DNA of 64,000 bases from Vibrio spartinae (lineage in GTDB: Bacteria; Pseudomonadota; Gammaproteobacteria; Enterobacterales; Vibrionaceae), in the NCBI RefSeq assembly GCF_024347135.1, contig NZ_AP024907.1:2223001-2287000 (forward strand), read 5' to 3'. Below are positions 17,510 to 26,387 of the stretch, in pieces. The notes under the pieces are model-generated. The model worked only from the letters and a program-made list of their open reading frames with translations. It did no database searches and had not been told where the DNA came from. The position numbers were made by a program, and so were the translations under genes. Position 1 is the first letter of the stretch; the number at the start of each line of letters is the position of its first letter.

Positions 17510-18907
17510 TTAGGGTCGATAGCCCATAACAGACATTAAGTGCGATTGACCAGCGTTTTCAGCATTATCGGCATCTGCTGCTCCCCGGTTTTTATATTGC
17601 CCCACCAACTGACTGTTGTCGGCTGCAAGTCTGGACTCCCGCTCCGCTTTCCATGCATCATCCAAGTCAGCCTTTGGCATCTGGCCGACATCATAACCGT
17701 TCGCCTGAAGGGCTCTGGCAAATTTGAGTTTCACCGGGTTCCCCCCTGCCCATTGAGGCACCTGTGTTGTACCAGTTGTTGTACGGGCATTACTGCGCTG
17801 CTCTCCGAGTAAACGTTGCTGCAAATTCTGGGCAGATGCATCAAACTGCGCATTAATCGCCGCAATCTGTTTCTGGCCTGCTTCGCTTTCAGGGGAAAGA
17901 ACCTGTGCAATCGCCTTCATCTTCTCTTTCTCCAACGCCACAATCGCATCGTCATATTTGGACTGGTTTTGACGACTTTTACCAAAAACTTGCTTGTATG
18001 CATCAGATGAAGCCGCCTGACGGCGCAGAGCCAGTTGAGAGGTGATATCTTTCATGGCCCGGTTAAGCGGGATGACCTTGACGGTATCATTGAGATCTGT
18101 ACTTCTGTTATTCGTGACCGGCTTCGCCACCCATTTTCCATCACCATAATCAACCATCGTTGTCAGCACTATGCCGGGCTGATCTCCCAGCTGATTTGGA
18201 TCGATATCATTGGCAAGGTGAACCCCGCCCAACTTTGCATCCCGAATCGTTTTGCCGGTAATGGGATCCTGTTGCCCGATAGAGGCTTTCACCTGACCTT
18301 CATACATCACCCCGAGTGCAGAAACAAAATCCGGATCATCAGATTTGACCTGTCCCTGAGCGATCTGAGGCAGTTTGCTCTCAATCACATCAAAGGCATG
18401 ATTGACTTTCTTGGACAGATAACGCCGGGGATCGTAGGCACTGCCCCTGATATATTCATTGTCGAGCACCGGATCGACTTCGCCACTATCGTTGTATCGC
18501 TTCCACGCATTCTGAACCAGTGGCAGGTTATCACGGATATAGTTCGTTTTTTGCGCCTGATTCAACTGATAGTCACTGAGCTTTTGTTTCGATTGGCTGG
18601 CGGCAAGCTGAGCATCCGCGACCTTCCCCTGCTGCGCCCGTTGTTTTGCCAGCCAGCCCCCGATTCTTTCACCATCCTCACCCACTGTCCCGTATTTTGC
18701 ATCAAACTCAGACCGCTCGCGGTCTGAGCGCTCCTGCGCCAGTTTCATCTGTTGGTCATGGGCCTTAAGCGATATCGCCTGATTTTCTCTCGCCATGGTC
18801 ATTTGCTCATCGGCCTGTTTCAGCGAATGCTGGCGACGATAGTAATTATCCATTACCTCAAATCCGCGTAGCGCGCCATCGGCAAAACCACGGGTATCCA
18901 ATGCCAT
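17510..18907 (-). CDS. Phage internal virion/ejection-type protein
   Basis: About 465 residues from the ATG at 18907, chosen because AAGGAG lies 8 bases upstream; the earlier ATG at 18913 is too close to it. The N-terminal 130 residues are coiled-coil-like and Gln/Lys/Glu-rich (QADEQMTMARENQ, QMKLAQERSDRER). The rest is polar without known enzyme motifs. It is the last gene of the structural operon, after three other small ejection-type genes, where short-tailed phages encode proteins injected with the DNA. The role is inferred from position and composition. Confidence 0.6.
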   Translation of the reverse strand: MALDTRGFADGALRGFEVMDNYYRRQHSLKQADEQMTMARENQAISLKAHDQQMKLAQERSDRERSEFDAKYGTVGEDGERIGGWLAKQRAQQGKVADAQLAASQSKQKLSDYQLNQAQKTNYIRDNLPLVQNAWKRYNDSGEVDPVLDNEYIRGSAYDPRRYLSKKVNHAFDVIESKLPQIAQGQVKSDDPDFVSALGVMYEGQVKASIGQQDPITGKTIRDAKLGGVHLANDIDPNQLGDQPGIVLTTMVDYGDGKWVAKPVTNNRSTDLNDTVKVIPLNRAMKDITSQLALRRQAASSDAYKQVFGKSRQNQSKYDDAIVALEKEKMKAIAQVLSPESEAGQKQIAAINAQFDASAQNLQQRLLGEQRSNARTTTGTTQVPQWAGGNPVKLKFARALQANGYDVGQMPKADLDDAWKAERESRLAADNSQLVGQYKNRGAADADNAENAGQSHLMSVMGYRP

Positions 18908-18919
18908 CTTCATTTCTCC

Positions 18920-19159
18920 TTAGAATAATTCACCAATCGCGTAGCCAGCGGCAGCGCCTACCGCTGTCCCAAGGCCGGGGGCAACCATGGTTCCAATCGC
19001 TGCACCACTCCCAACAGCCGACATCGTTTTCTGTTTTGCAGCTTGCTTCAGCGCTTCATTTTTACTTTCTCTTTGGGTTTCTCGCTGAGCTGCATCTCGT
19101 AACCCTTGCATTGCAGATCGTTTAGTATCTCCAGCAAGGCTCAATAAGCTGTATGACAT
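18920..19159 (-). CDS. Small Gly/Ala-zipper virion protein
   Basis: A 79-residue protein with a charged helical N-terminal half and a C-terminal glycine-zipper-like stretch (VGSGAAIGTMVAPGLGTAVGAAAGYAIG, two membrane-capable helices). It lies between predicted ejection proteins in the late operon with short spacing on both sides. It may help form the trans-envelope conduit during DNA delivery. This is inferred from membrane propensity and location. Confidence 0.55.
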   Translation of the reverse strand: MSYSLLSLAGDTKRSAMQGLRDAAQRETQRESKNEALKQAAKQKTMSAVGSGAAIGTMVAPGLGTAVGAAAGYAIGELF

Positions 19160-19169
19160 AATTTTTCTC

Positions 19170-19538
19170 CTACTGACTTTGTGATGTGGCTTGTGACTTC
19201 AGGCCATAAGCAGCGCCAGAGAGGGCATTCATTGAACGCTCTCGCTCGTAATCTCTGAGGCTGTTTTTTGCTGAAACTGATGCTAGTGCTGATTTCGTGT
19301 ATTGGCTGGCATCGGGGGTTGAACTGAGTCCATATCGAGCCATTTTATTCGCCTCTCCCTGCTGTGCAGCTGCTAAAGAAGAAGCAGCATTGTCATCTAC
19401 CCGCGACAATTGCTCATTAAGCAATACACCGGATTGAGTATTTCTAAGCAACTCCTTCTGTTTGGGATAAAAACGATTATACCAATCATCATATTGCTGT
19501 CGGACAATACCCGCATAAGTATCTGATGCTATTCCCAT
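19170..19538 (-). CDS. Phage late protein, probable internal virion component
   Basis: A 122-residue protein with a short N-terminal part containing YDDWYNRFYPKQKELL and a helical, Ala/Ser/Gln-rich remainder. It belongs to the tightly packed run 17.5-20.2 kb of similar composition. No named family is recognised. The equivalent positions in short-tailed phages encode internal core or ejection proteins. Confidence 0.5.
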   Translation of the reverse strand: MGIASDTYAGIVRQQYDDWYNRFYPKQKELLRNTQSGVLLNEQLSRVDDNAASSLAAAQQGEANKMARYGLSSTPDASQYTKSALASVSAKNSLRDYERERSMNALSGAAYGLKSQATSQSQ

Positions 19539-19550
19539 ATAAAGTCCCCC

Positions 19551-20210
19551 TTAGCTATACATATAACCGCTTGGATTACTCTGGACATTGTATGTATTGA
19601 GTCCAGCTCTCTGAGTGGTCATGCCATCAACCCCATCCATCTTCTGCTTCTGATAGTCCTGATAACTCCGAAGACCTGCACCGGCCACTGCACCAACCGC
19701 CTGCATATTTGCTGACCGGGTATTAAATGAGCTTTGAGCATCGCTGGCCGCTTGATTTGCACTCATCGTTGCAACATCACTGAGTCCCTGAAGAGCCGTG
19801 GCCTTCTGACCAGTTCCCATCGCAACTACATCACTCAATCCAGCAACATATTTATCCTGCTCTGAGGACTGAGCCCGGTTGACCGTATTTGCCTGACTGA
19901 CCGCTTGGTCGGTGGTGATATCAGCCTGAGCCTGCCTGAATTTTTCACTACTCGGGTCAACCCCGGATGCTGCCAATCTGAGTACAGTGTTATCCCGGTT
20001 TTGGCTGTATGCAGCGTTATAAGCCAAATCAGCATCAGATTTTGTATCTGACATATTTGAGTCACTGTTGTAATTTCCTACACGATCAATAAACGAGTTC
20101 TCATACTGGGATAATTCATCCTGATAAATACGCCATTGCTGATTGGCAACATCAGCTGCTGCACGCTCATATGAGGTTTCTTTGACCTCATTGTTTTTAT
20201 TGCCACCCAT
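19551..20210 (-). CDS. Phage late protein, probable internal virion component
   Basis: A 219-residue Ala/Gln/Ser-rich helical protein. It contains a repeated register of short helices (ALQGLSDVATMSANQAAS, NMQAVGAVAGAGLRSYQDYQKQK) and a polar C-terminus. The composition resembles internal core proteins of podoviruses (T7 gp14-like in size and position). The stop of the preceding GNAT-like gene lies 3 bases upstream, so translation is tightly linked. Confidence 0.55.
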   Translation of the reverse strand: MGGNKNNEVKETSYERAAADVANQQWRIYQDELSQYENSFIDRVGNYNSDSNMSDTKSDADLAYNAAYSQNRDNTVLRLAASGVDPSSEKFRQAQADITTDQAVSQANTVNRAQSSEQDKYVAGLSDVVAMGTGQKATALQGLSDVATMSANQAASDAQSSFNTRSANMQAVGAVAGAGLRSYQDYQKQKMDGVDGMTTQRAGLNTYNVQSNPSGYMYS

Positions 20211-20213
20211 GAT

Positions 20214-20612
20214 TCAAAGCTCCTTTATCCAGTGTTGAACCCGGTCGTTACTGCTATCTTTTGAAAAGCCCTGACGTCGCAGAAATCCGGACAAGCGATC
20301 AACAGCGGTGAATAGCTCAATGCCTCGACCACCGACTTGTCTCGTTAGTTGGTGTATTTCAGACATGTGTGTTGATAAAACACATTTCCCCAAGGATTGG
20401 GCAAACATGATATTGACCCATACAACGCCATTTCTGATAGTCGGCTGAAGGACATAAAACCCGCCATCGCACAGAAACAAAAACGCCCTGCATTCAAGCA
20501 AGGCGCTGTCGATTTGGTTTGCGAACTGGTCATTGTTACGCTGCTGCGCTCTGAGTATGAAGGGGAGAATTCGTGAACGATGTTTTCTGTAATCGGCTTT
20601 GACTAAATTCAT
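20214..20612 (-). CDS. Phage GNAT-like protein (putative)
   Basis: About 132 residues from the ATG at 20612, which overlaps the stop of the upstream gene as ATGA; a longer frame from 20624 is less likely. The order of elements (ALLECRAFLFLCDGGFYVLQP, then GVVWVNIMFAQS, then a C-terminal FLRRQGF) is reminiscent of acetyltransferase-fold proteins encoded in the structural region of several podoviruses. Active-site residues cannot be named with confidence. The function in the phage is unknown. Confidence 0.45.
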   Translation of the reverse strand: MNLVKADYRKHRSRILPFILRAQQRNNDQFANQIDSALLECRAFLFLCDGGFYVLQPTIRNGVVWVNIMFAQSLGKCVLSTHMSEIHQLTRQVGGRGIELFTAVDRLSGFLRRQGFSKDSSNDRVQHWIKEL

Positions 20613-20965
20613 CCTGTATACCACTCGGGCCGAGTTGGGCGGGTTTCATCCCTGAGGTTGTATTTTCTCAGCCGATCACGGTAGTCAATCACCTCCTGTA
20701 ACATGTTGGTGTCTGCGACGACGCTCCCCCCGTAGGTTGCATCAGCAATCAACATATAATCGGTCTTCTGAAGCTCCGTATTCCGCCATGTCCGTTCGTT
20801 ATACTCTTCCGAATCCAACCAGCTCTGATACATTGCCATTCGGTGGTCATATTCCTCCTGAGTGATAAGACCGTCAGAGCGCATTTTTGGCAGTTCATCC
20901 AACGTCTTAATCTCATCATTGTGGTAAAAGCGGTAAACTGATTTTTCAATCTCTAAGTCATTCAT
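20609..20965 (-). CDS. Tail fibre assembly chaperone-like protein
   Basis: A 118-residue acidic protein with many Tyr, Asp and Glu, starting 4 bases inside the end of the fibre gene. The middle contains DGLITQEEYDHRMAMYQ, and the end RPEWYTG. Size, composition and position immediately after a fibre gene fit an assembly chaperone. No diagnostic motif is present. Confidence 0.45.
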   Translation of the reverse strand: MNDLEIEKSVYRFYHNDEIKTLDELPKMRSDGLITQEEYDHRMAMYQSWLDSEEYNERTWRNTELQKTDYMLIADATYGGSVVADTNMLQEVIDYRDRLRKYNLRDETRPTRPEWYTG

Positions 20966-22677
20966 CGTGGATCCACTGAGTTATCAATTGCTGCTCTATA
21001 AGTAACGGTTCCACCGCCATCATTTGTTGAATCCAGCCGGACTCTGAACCGGCCAACAGCGGCTGGGTTGTTCGTCCATCCCGGGCCGAAGTTTGTTCGT
21101 CGGTTTCTCACGCCAAAGCTTCGGACACCGTAACGGTTGCCACCACCGGCGGCATTACTGTCATAAACATAGAAAACCACCCCACCGACATTAAACTCCC
21201 GCCCGACGGGCGGCATATAGCCGGCAGAGCACATCCCGACATTAGCAATCACATTTCCGTTAATCCCAACCATCTGCATGATAAACCCAAGAAATCCGGA
21301 GCCGCCTATCCGGGGGCGGTCTACACGAATATCAATCACGTTTGCCGGAATGGTGCGAAATCGTGCGCGGTTCTGGGTCGGGAAATTCATGGAAATATCC
21401 CCGGCTGCATAAAAATCCAGACAAGTGTTTGGCGTGTTGCCGTTCCACGGAGCCGACACCCGTGTTTCAACCGTCACCTTCCTTGATGCGGCAACATAGA
21501 TATTCCGGTTAAACGGGTAGGTTCGGCTGGTCGTCATATTGTCCCCAAAACACAGAAATAGCTCCGCACCGGTGTATATCTGAGAGCCGATAATTGAACT
21601 CCCGGTAATAGTTGCACCGTTGATATTCCCACCGTTCATCGTTGATGCCGAAATATCCCCGTTAAAATATCCGTCGGATGCTTCAATACGGCCTGAAAAC
21701 GTCCCGCTACTGGCCGTCATCACGCCCTCATGGGTCACATTAAACAGCGAACCAATGTGTATCTCAGCACCGTTAATCACGGCGCTGTTTAATATCGGGG
21801 TATCAATTTCTATCCCGGCCTGAATCGTATCTGCAACAATATCCTGAGCCTGAAGCACTTCAATCGTCGCCTCTTCAATCAAGGTTTTCGGGATTTTTAC
21901 TGTACCGTCGCTCACCGCCAGCAGCGGTGTCAAAGAGTCTTCAATATTGGGGTCAAACACAAAAAGCTGACTGGCAGAAATGGCAACCTGACTGGTTCCA
22001 TCCGCCCCGGCGAGGATACCAATTCCGGCAGTAATGTTTCCGGCAGTTGCTTTCTGTGTCCACATATCCTGAAATGCAGCGCTACCGTTTGCGTTGATTG
22101 AGTCAATATTGCTCGTCAAATCCTGAATAAGCTCAGATCCTTCCATCTGCTCGCCAATCTCATCAATGACAGATGAGATGTCTTGACTGGTTTCACCGAC
22201 CGTTCCAACCGTTGAATTATATGCTCCGGGCTTATTCTTTATATTGACGTGTCGGATCCAATAATAAAACGTGGAGCCTGTCGTCACGATGTCACCAAAC
22301 ACTGATGCCGGTGTTGTTGCAAGGAGTACAGCATCTGTAAGTACATCTGTTGTTGAGCGCCACACCTCTGTGTATGCGTGTCCTTTATATCTTGGCATAT
22401 CCCAAACAAGCATGATCGAGGAAAAGCCACCGTTGACTTCAAATCCGGTAGGCACAGTCGGATATGCAGCCAAATCACCATCTGTACCTGATGCGGGGTT
22501 TTGACTTAAAACATAGCCCCCACCACTCCCCAGTCTGACGCTGGCAAGTTTTACAGAGGCAAGGTCACGCACAGTGACAGCCCGATCTAATCCGTTGCCC
22601 CGCTGGCCTGTCAGTAACTCAATATTTTCCTGAACCGATTGCTCATTACGACCGGCGCGAAATGCTCTTTTTGTCAT
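20962..22677 (-). CDS. Phage tail fibre / tail-tip protein
   Basis: A 571-residue protein. Near residues 75-165 lies a fibronectin-III-like segment (GFEVNGGFSSIMLVWDMP, then WIRHVNIKNKPG). Next is a central region typical of tail-tip proteins (ATAGNITAGIGILAG, SQLFVFDPN) as in lambda J-like C-termini. A repetitive beta-structured part follows (GEIHIGS, TFSGRIEASDGYFNGDISAS, NGGNINGATITGS) that looks like a trimeric fibre shaft. The C-terminal 170 residues form a probable receptor-binding head. It overlaps the nozzle gene by 4 bases. The virion also carries the NodB-like spike, so this phage has two candidate adhesins. Confidence 0.75.
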   Translation of the reverse strand: MTKRAFRAGRNEQSVQENIELLTGQRGNGLDRAVTVRDLASVKLASVRLGSGGGYVLSQNPASGTDGDLAAYPTVPTGFEVNGGFSSIMLVWDMPRYKGHAYTEVWRSTTDVLTDAVLLATTPASVFGDIVTTGSTFYYWIRHVNIKNKPGAYNSTVGTVGETSQDISSVIDEIGEQMEGSELIQDLTSNIDSINANGSAAFQDMWTQKATAGNITAGIGILAGADGTSQVAISASQLFVFDPNIEDSLTPLLAVSDGTVKIPKTLIEEATIEVLQAQDIVADTIQAGIEIDTPILNSAVINGAEIHIGSLFNVTHEGVMTASSGTFSGRIEASDGYFNGDISASTMNGGNINGATITGSSIIGSQIYTGAELFLCFGDNMTTSRTYPFNRNIYVAASRKVTVETRVSAPWNGNTPNTCLDFYAAGDISMNFPTQNRARFRTIPANVIDIRVDRPRIGGSGFLGFIMQMVGINGNVIANVGMCSAGYMPPVGREFNVGGVVFYVYDSNAAGGGNRYGVRSFGVRNRRTNFGPGWTNNPAAVGRFRVRLDSTNDGGGTVTYRAAIDNSVDPR

Positions 22678-24278
22678 GCTAATTCTTCCAGCGAACTTGC
22701 CACGAGTATACGTTCAATGATTGAAGTCCCTTGGACATGAACCTGCCACTTGCTGGCTCGTACAGGGGGCAGCCGGAATGCATCATCCGTGAGTTGCCCC
22801 ACTGGCACAGTCAGAATAGTTTTTCCGTCCGCAATAAATGACACTTGAACCGATTCAGGAGCCGGAGACTGAATACGGGCGCACGACAGAATAGAATGCC
22901 TTGGCACCAGAAATGTTTTACTTTGCCATTCAAATTCAATGATCTCTTCTCCTTGCCGCCATTGTGAGACCGACAGGCCAGAGACAATCATTAATACATC
23001 ACGCTCTAAATCGTTGTAGGCACAATCCCATCTATCGCTGATGCGAGTAAAATCCTGAGACACCGGGTCAAAGATAAATCCACCGGAATCGGTCTGAGCA
23101 ACATACTTTCCTTCAACAACAACCGCCCGGATGGTTTGAGGTTTGAAGCCCTGCCACTGCTCACGGGTAATCAACTGATGGGTAATATTGGTTGCACCAT
23201 CGTAGCTAACCGCAATCAGACCATCGGGTGAGGCATAAACCGCCATGCCGGACAGCACGACAAGTGAGTCCGGACTGACACATGCCTGCTCAATATCGAG
23301 TTTTGTGCCGGTGACTGCACTCGGGGTAACGCCGCTAAAAATATACGGATAGCCTTTTGTAACAACGACCAGTGAATTGCTGATTGCAGCAATCGCAACA
23401 ATGCCATGCTCGGTGATATCCCGATATCCGGGCGGCCATGCGTAAGGCAAATACGCTTCAGAAAACATCACTTCGTTTCCTGCAAACCCGGCACAGATAC
23501 CATTCGCCATTTGACACAATCCATGCATGTTCTCCGGGGGGAGGTCATAATCATAGGTTTCAAGCACTGCACCACTCACATCACGCACCGAGTCAATGTA
23601 CTGCGCCTGCGCAATCGGCAGCTCAGCACAGAGGATATATTCACTGTCAGTTGATGAGGTGACAGAGCGGTATAATCGGGTGTGCGTAATATTGTGGGTA
23701 TTAGGGACCGGCTGAACCAGTGTCACCGTCACGGTAGACCCCGGTTTTTCAATCACGACCGGTGCTGACGGCTCTCCCGGTGCGCCTTCTTCACCGAAGC
23801 GGGTCACATAGGTCTGGATGTATATCCGGTCTTCATCATCGTATGATGCCAGTTCGCCTGGTTCTGGGTTTTCTCCTGTCGCGCTATCAACATGAGTAAT
23901 GGTCGGCGGATTTGCCGGAGCCGGAACGCCCAAGTCATACCATGCCACCGGACCAAAACCATCAGTTCCCAGTGCAATGTCCTGAGCTGTCACTCGCGGC
24001 TTTGCATCACCTGTCCAGTAAACCCGCTGATAGGCATCCTGAGCCATCGGATTGGCAATCGCATGGACTCGATTTTTCCAATAGAGCCAGTCGTTATCGG
24101 TGTATCTCAAAAGTGTGGCGACTTCACCCGGAAGTTGGAATGCCAACAGATGATTGAAAACCGGTGCCAACACCCCATTTTCAAACTGACAGTCCCTTGC
24201 CACCGTTGCGGCGTCATCAGGCAGCAAATGGGGCATCAGACGGGGAACTTCGCCTTTCATTATCGAAATATTAATCAT
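22674..24278 (-). CDS. Phage tail nozzle/tubular protein
   Basis: About 534 residues from the Met at 24278. A longer frame to 24392 would overlap the upstream gene by 98 bases and begins with a non-phage-like basic stretch, so the internal start is preferred although its ribosome site is weak. The repeating segments (SLVVVTKGYPYIFSG, DSLVVLSGMAVYASPDGLIAVS, YVAQTDSGGFIFDP) are those of a beta-propeller. The layout fits tail nozzle proteins of short-tailed phages (T7 gp12, P22 gp10-like). It would close the tail tube below the adaptor. Confidence 0.65.
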   Translation of the reverse strand: MINISIMKGEVPRLMPHLLPDDAATVARDCQFENGVLAPVFNHLLAFQLPGEVATLLRYTDNDWLYWKNRVHAIANPMAQDAYQRVYWTGDAKPRVTAQDIALGTDGFGPVAWYDLGVPAPANPPTITHVDSATGENPEPGELASYDDEDRIYIQTYVTRFGEEGAPGEPSAPVVIEKPGSTVTVTLVQPVPNTHNITHTRLYRSVTSSTDSEYILCAELPIAQAQYIDSVRDVSGAVLETYDYDLPPENMHGLCQMANGICAGFAGNEVMFSEAYLPYAWPPGYRDITEHGIVAIAAISNSLVVVTKGYPYIFSGVTPSAVTGTKLDIEQACVSPDSLVVLSGMAVYASPDGLIAVSYDGATNITHQLITREQWQGFKPQTIRAVVVEGKYVAQTDSGGFIFDPVSQDFTRISDRWDCAYNDLERDVLMIVSGLSVSQWRQGEEIIEFEWQSKTFLVPRHSILSCARIQSPAPESVQVSFIADGKTILTVPVGQLTDDAFRLPPVRASKWQVHVQGTSIIERILVASSLEELA

Positions 24279-24294
24279 AAAAACAAACCGGTTG

Positions 24295-24882
24295 TTATTG
24301 GTCCGATTGACCGAGGCCCAATTGAAATGCCTGAAAGTGGAAAGCCGCTTTTGCCTGCTGCGCTTCGGCCTGTCCGTCCCGTGAATAGGCACGGTACATC
24401 AGATAGTCAAACAGCAAAGGCGTATAGATGTCGTGAATATCCACCCCATCGGCGTCCCGGCTGACATGCAGGTACCGTGAGTAGGTCAACTCAATCGGCT
24501 GTACCGACTGAGTTGACGGGAAAATAAAAAACGTCAGTGGATCATCTGGGTTTCGCATCCAGTTTGTGGGGCGCGTATCCATTTGTCTGCGCCAGTCCGG
24601 ATAAAGATGACTGATGCGCTCCCGCTCTGCCTGCTCTAAGCCATACCCGTTACAGTGATTCACCGACAGCAGTAGATAGGCATCATCCGGCAGCGGCACC
24701 CGCCACTGTCCGGCAGTAAGCTGAATTTCCACGGTTTTATTTGACAGCGCCGGGTAAGCCAGCGTTATGGCGGCCAATGCATCATTGAGACTGCACCGGT
24801 GAAAATCTTTTGACCAGAGCGTAAATGTGTCATCAACAAGAGCATTGCCCACACGGATAATCAGTTGATTGACATCAATCAT
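24295..24882 (-). CDS. Phage head-tail adaptor (tail tubular A-like, DUF6682-like)
   Basis: A 195-residue protein with the usual layout of this adaptor family: an N-terminal helix (VNQLIIRVGNALVD), then LNDALAAITLAYPAL, a beta segment IQLTAGQWRVPLPDDAYLLLSV, and a helical C-terminus (LLFDYLMYRAYSRDGQAEAQQAKAAFHFQAF). These proteins form the ring joining the portal to the nozzle. The start overlaps the previous stop by one base. The assignment is by pattern and position. Confidence 0.6.
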   Translation of the reverse strand: MIDVNQLIIRVGNALVDDTFTLWSKDFHRCSLNDALAAITLAYPALSNKTVEIQLTAGQWRVPLPDDAYLLLSVNHCNGYGLEQAERERISHLYPDWRRQMDTRPTNWMRNPDDPLTFFIFPSTQSVQPIELTYSRYLHVSRDADGVDIHDIYTPLLFDYLMYRAYSRDGQAEAQQAKAAFHFQAFQLGLGQSDQ

Positions 24883-25475
24883 CAGAAAAACTCCCGGTGG
24901 CGGCGGTGCTCCGGTGACGGATTCAGCTCAGGGAAAGTTTCAATCCGCCAGCGGTAAGCACGGCGAATCCCTTCCGTGAATTCGCGCTCATGATGTGGGG
25001 TCAACTGACTCTCCGGACCGGTTTTTTCTGAATCGAGTATCGCCGCCGCACCATGACAAATCACCTCACACCAGTCGGACAGCAACGTTTCAGGCACATA
25101 CCGGGTATCTGGCTTTGGCTCAACAACAGAGACAAACTGAACATGACACGCATCTTTATAAAACCGGACAGCGTCAAGACCGGTCATGATGTAATCCATA
25201 CCCTGTAAGAGTGGTTGCCCGTGCGATTGAATACCAAGCACTTTCGCCGCTTTGATACTGCCCGGATGATTACGATTTTCATCGGAGCCTTCCACCACGT
25301 TGACCGTCTCCCCGGCTGATATCAGGTCAATGGTCCGCTGGTGAACAATCGCCTGACTTTTTCGGCAGAACGTGATTGCCGCCCGGACGATTGCCGTTTT
25401 CATTTCCGGGACAATCCTATCGGAGACCATCGTGCGTAGTGTCGGCAGAAATTTATCAACAGCAATCATATTCAT
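24882..25475 (-). CDS. Phage head-tail connector protein (putative)
   Basis: A 197-residue protein with an N-terminal helical domain (KFLPTLRTMVSDRIVPEMK, then AIVRAAITFCRKSQAIV) and a beta-rich middle, ending in a helix containing FTEGIRRAYRWRIETFP. The pattern resembles small connector proteins between capsid and tail. It overlaps neighbours by a few bases on both sides, showing a coupled operon. No named family was confirmed. Confidence 0.5.
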   Translation of the reverse strand: MNMIAVDKFLPTLRTMVSDRIVPEMKTAIVRAAITFCRKSQAIVHQRTIDLISAGETVNVVEGSDENRNHPGSIKAAKVLGIQSHGQPLLQGMDYIMTGLDAVRFYKDACHVQFVSVVEPKPDTRYVPETLLSDWCEVICHGAAAILDSEKTGPESQLTPHHEREFTEGIRRAYRWRIETFPELNPSPEHRRHREFF

Positions 25476-25927
25476 GATGACTCCCCTTCTCCAATGTCCT
25501 GCATTGCGCGGATCGTATCCCGAACCCGGAGCCGGTAGTCCTCGGCACTCTCCTGAGCCCCTTTGTCATCAATAAGCATGTCAGCCCCTTCAAGCAAAGC
25601 TGCAATCTTCGGACTGTTCATCTTCTTCAGATCATACGGTTTGTCTCCGACCATGACCGTAAAGTCCGCATCAATTATCTGTTGTCTGGCCACATATTCC
25701 TCATCAGCCAGAGCCTCGGCTTGTGCCTGCTCCTGCGCCGCTTTCTGACTGAGCACATCATCTAATTTTTCTGCTTCGATAAACACCTGCTCAAACCGCA
25801 GCAGGTTTGCAGCAACAGAGCCTTCCACTTCAATCGGGGTCATCCGGGGAAATACCTGCCGGGTGCCACTGACCGTATCCCGCTTAAATGCTTTGGGACC
25901 GATATAAACAATCGAAACTTTACTCAT
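25472..25927 (-). CDS. Phage late hypothetical protein
   Basis: A 151-residue acidic protein. The first 45 residues are beta-like (KVSIVYIGPKAFKRDTVSGT) and the rest helical and rich in Glu, Ala and Asp (DDVLSQKAAQEQAQAEALADEEY). It sits between a capsid-associated gene and the connector genes. Head completion or decoration is possible, but nothing in the sequence shows it. Confidence 0.5.
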   Translation of the reverse strand: MSKVSIVYIGPKAFKRDTVSGTRQVFPRMTPIEVEGSVAANLLRFEQVFIEAEKLDDVLSQKAAQEQAQAEALADEEYVARQQIIDADFTVMVGDKPYDLKKMNSPKIAALLEGADMLIDDKGAQESAEDYRLRVRDTIRAMQDIGEGESS

Positions 25928-25952
25928 AAAATCACTCTCCGGAAAAAGAAAA

Positions 25953-25968
25953 AGGGCGCAAGCGCCCT
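25953..25968 (-). terminator. Intrinsic terminator inside the structural operon
   Basis: AGGGCGC and GCGCCCT form a 7-bp GC-rich stem with a two-base loop, followed on the minus strand by TTTTTCTTTTT. It follows the decoration-type gene and precedes the next gene, so it probably sets a drop in expression after the capsid genes. Confidence 0.75.
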
Positions 25969-25988
25969 CAATGTGGGTGGGTTATCGG

Positions 25989-26366
25989 TCAATAGCCCGT
26001 GGCAATGTATTCGGGTCTGATTTGAAGAGTCCCGGTGGCGGAGTCACCTTTGAGAGTAACCGTCAGTTTCTGTTTTTCCCGTGTATACGCCTCACAGTTG
26101 ATGGACTGACTGTACTCTCCGGATAAGTCCACATCTTCGGCCAGCAATATCTCTCCCAGCCGGATATCGGCCATGACCCCCTCACCCAGACCGCTCGTCG
26201 CAATCCGCAGTCCGATGAATTCAATCCCAATGGGGATGTCCAACATTTCAATCACATCCCCGACAGCAGCCCCCAAAAGAGTAACTTTTGATTTTGCAAC
26301 AGAAACATTGCCGTGTGTCCCGACATACAGCTGGTCATGCATCGACGGCGCGCTAATCACTGTCAT
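25989..26366 (-). CDS. Phage capsid decoration/stabilisation-type protein
   Basis: A 125-residue beta-rich protein right after the major capsid gene. Segments include KVTLLGAAVGDVIEML, ADIRLGEILLAEDVDL and LTVTLKGDSATGTLQI, consistent with a compact beta-sandwich. Small beta proteins in this place commonly decorate or cement the capsid. The role is inferred from position, size and predicted strand content only. Confidence 0.5.
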   Translation of the reverse strand: MTVISAPSMHDQLYVGTHGNVSVAKSKVTLLGAAVGDVIEMLDIPIGIEFIGLRIATSGLGEGVMADIRLGEILLAEDVDLSGEYSQSINCEAYTREKQKLTVTLKGDSATGTLQIRPEYIATGY

Positions 26367-26387
26367 GATTTGTTCTCCTGTAAAAAG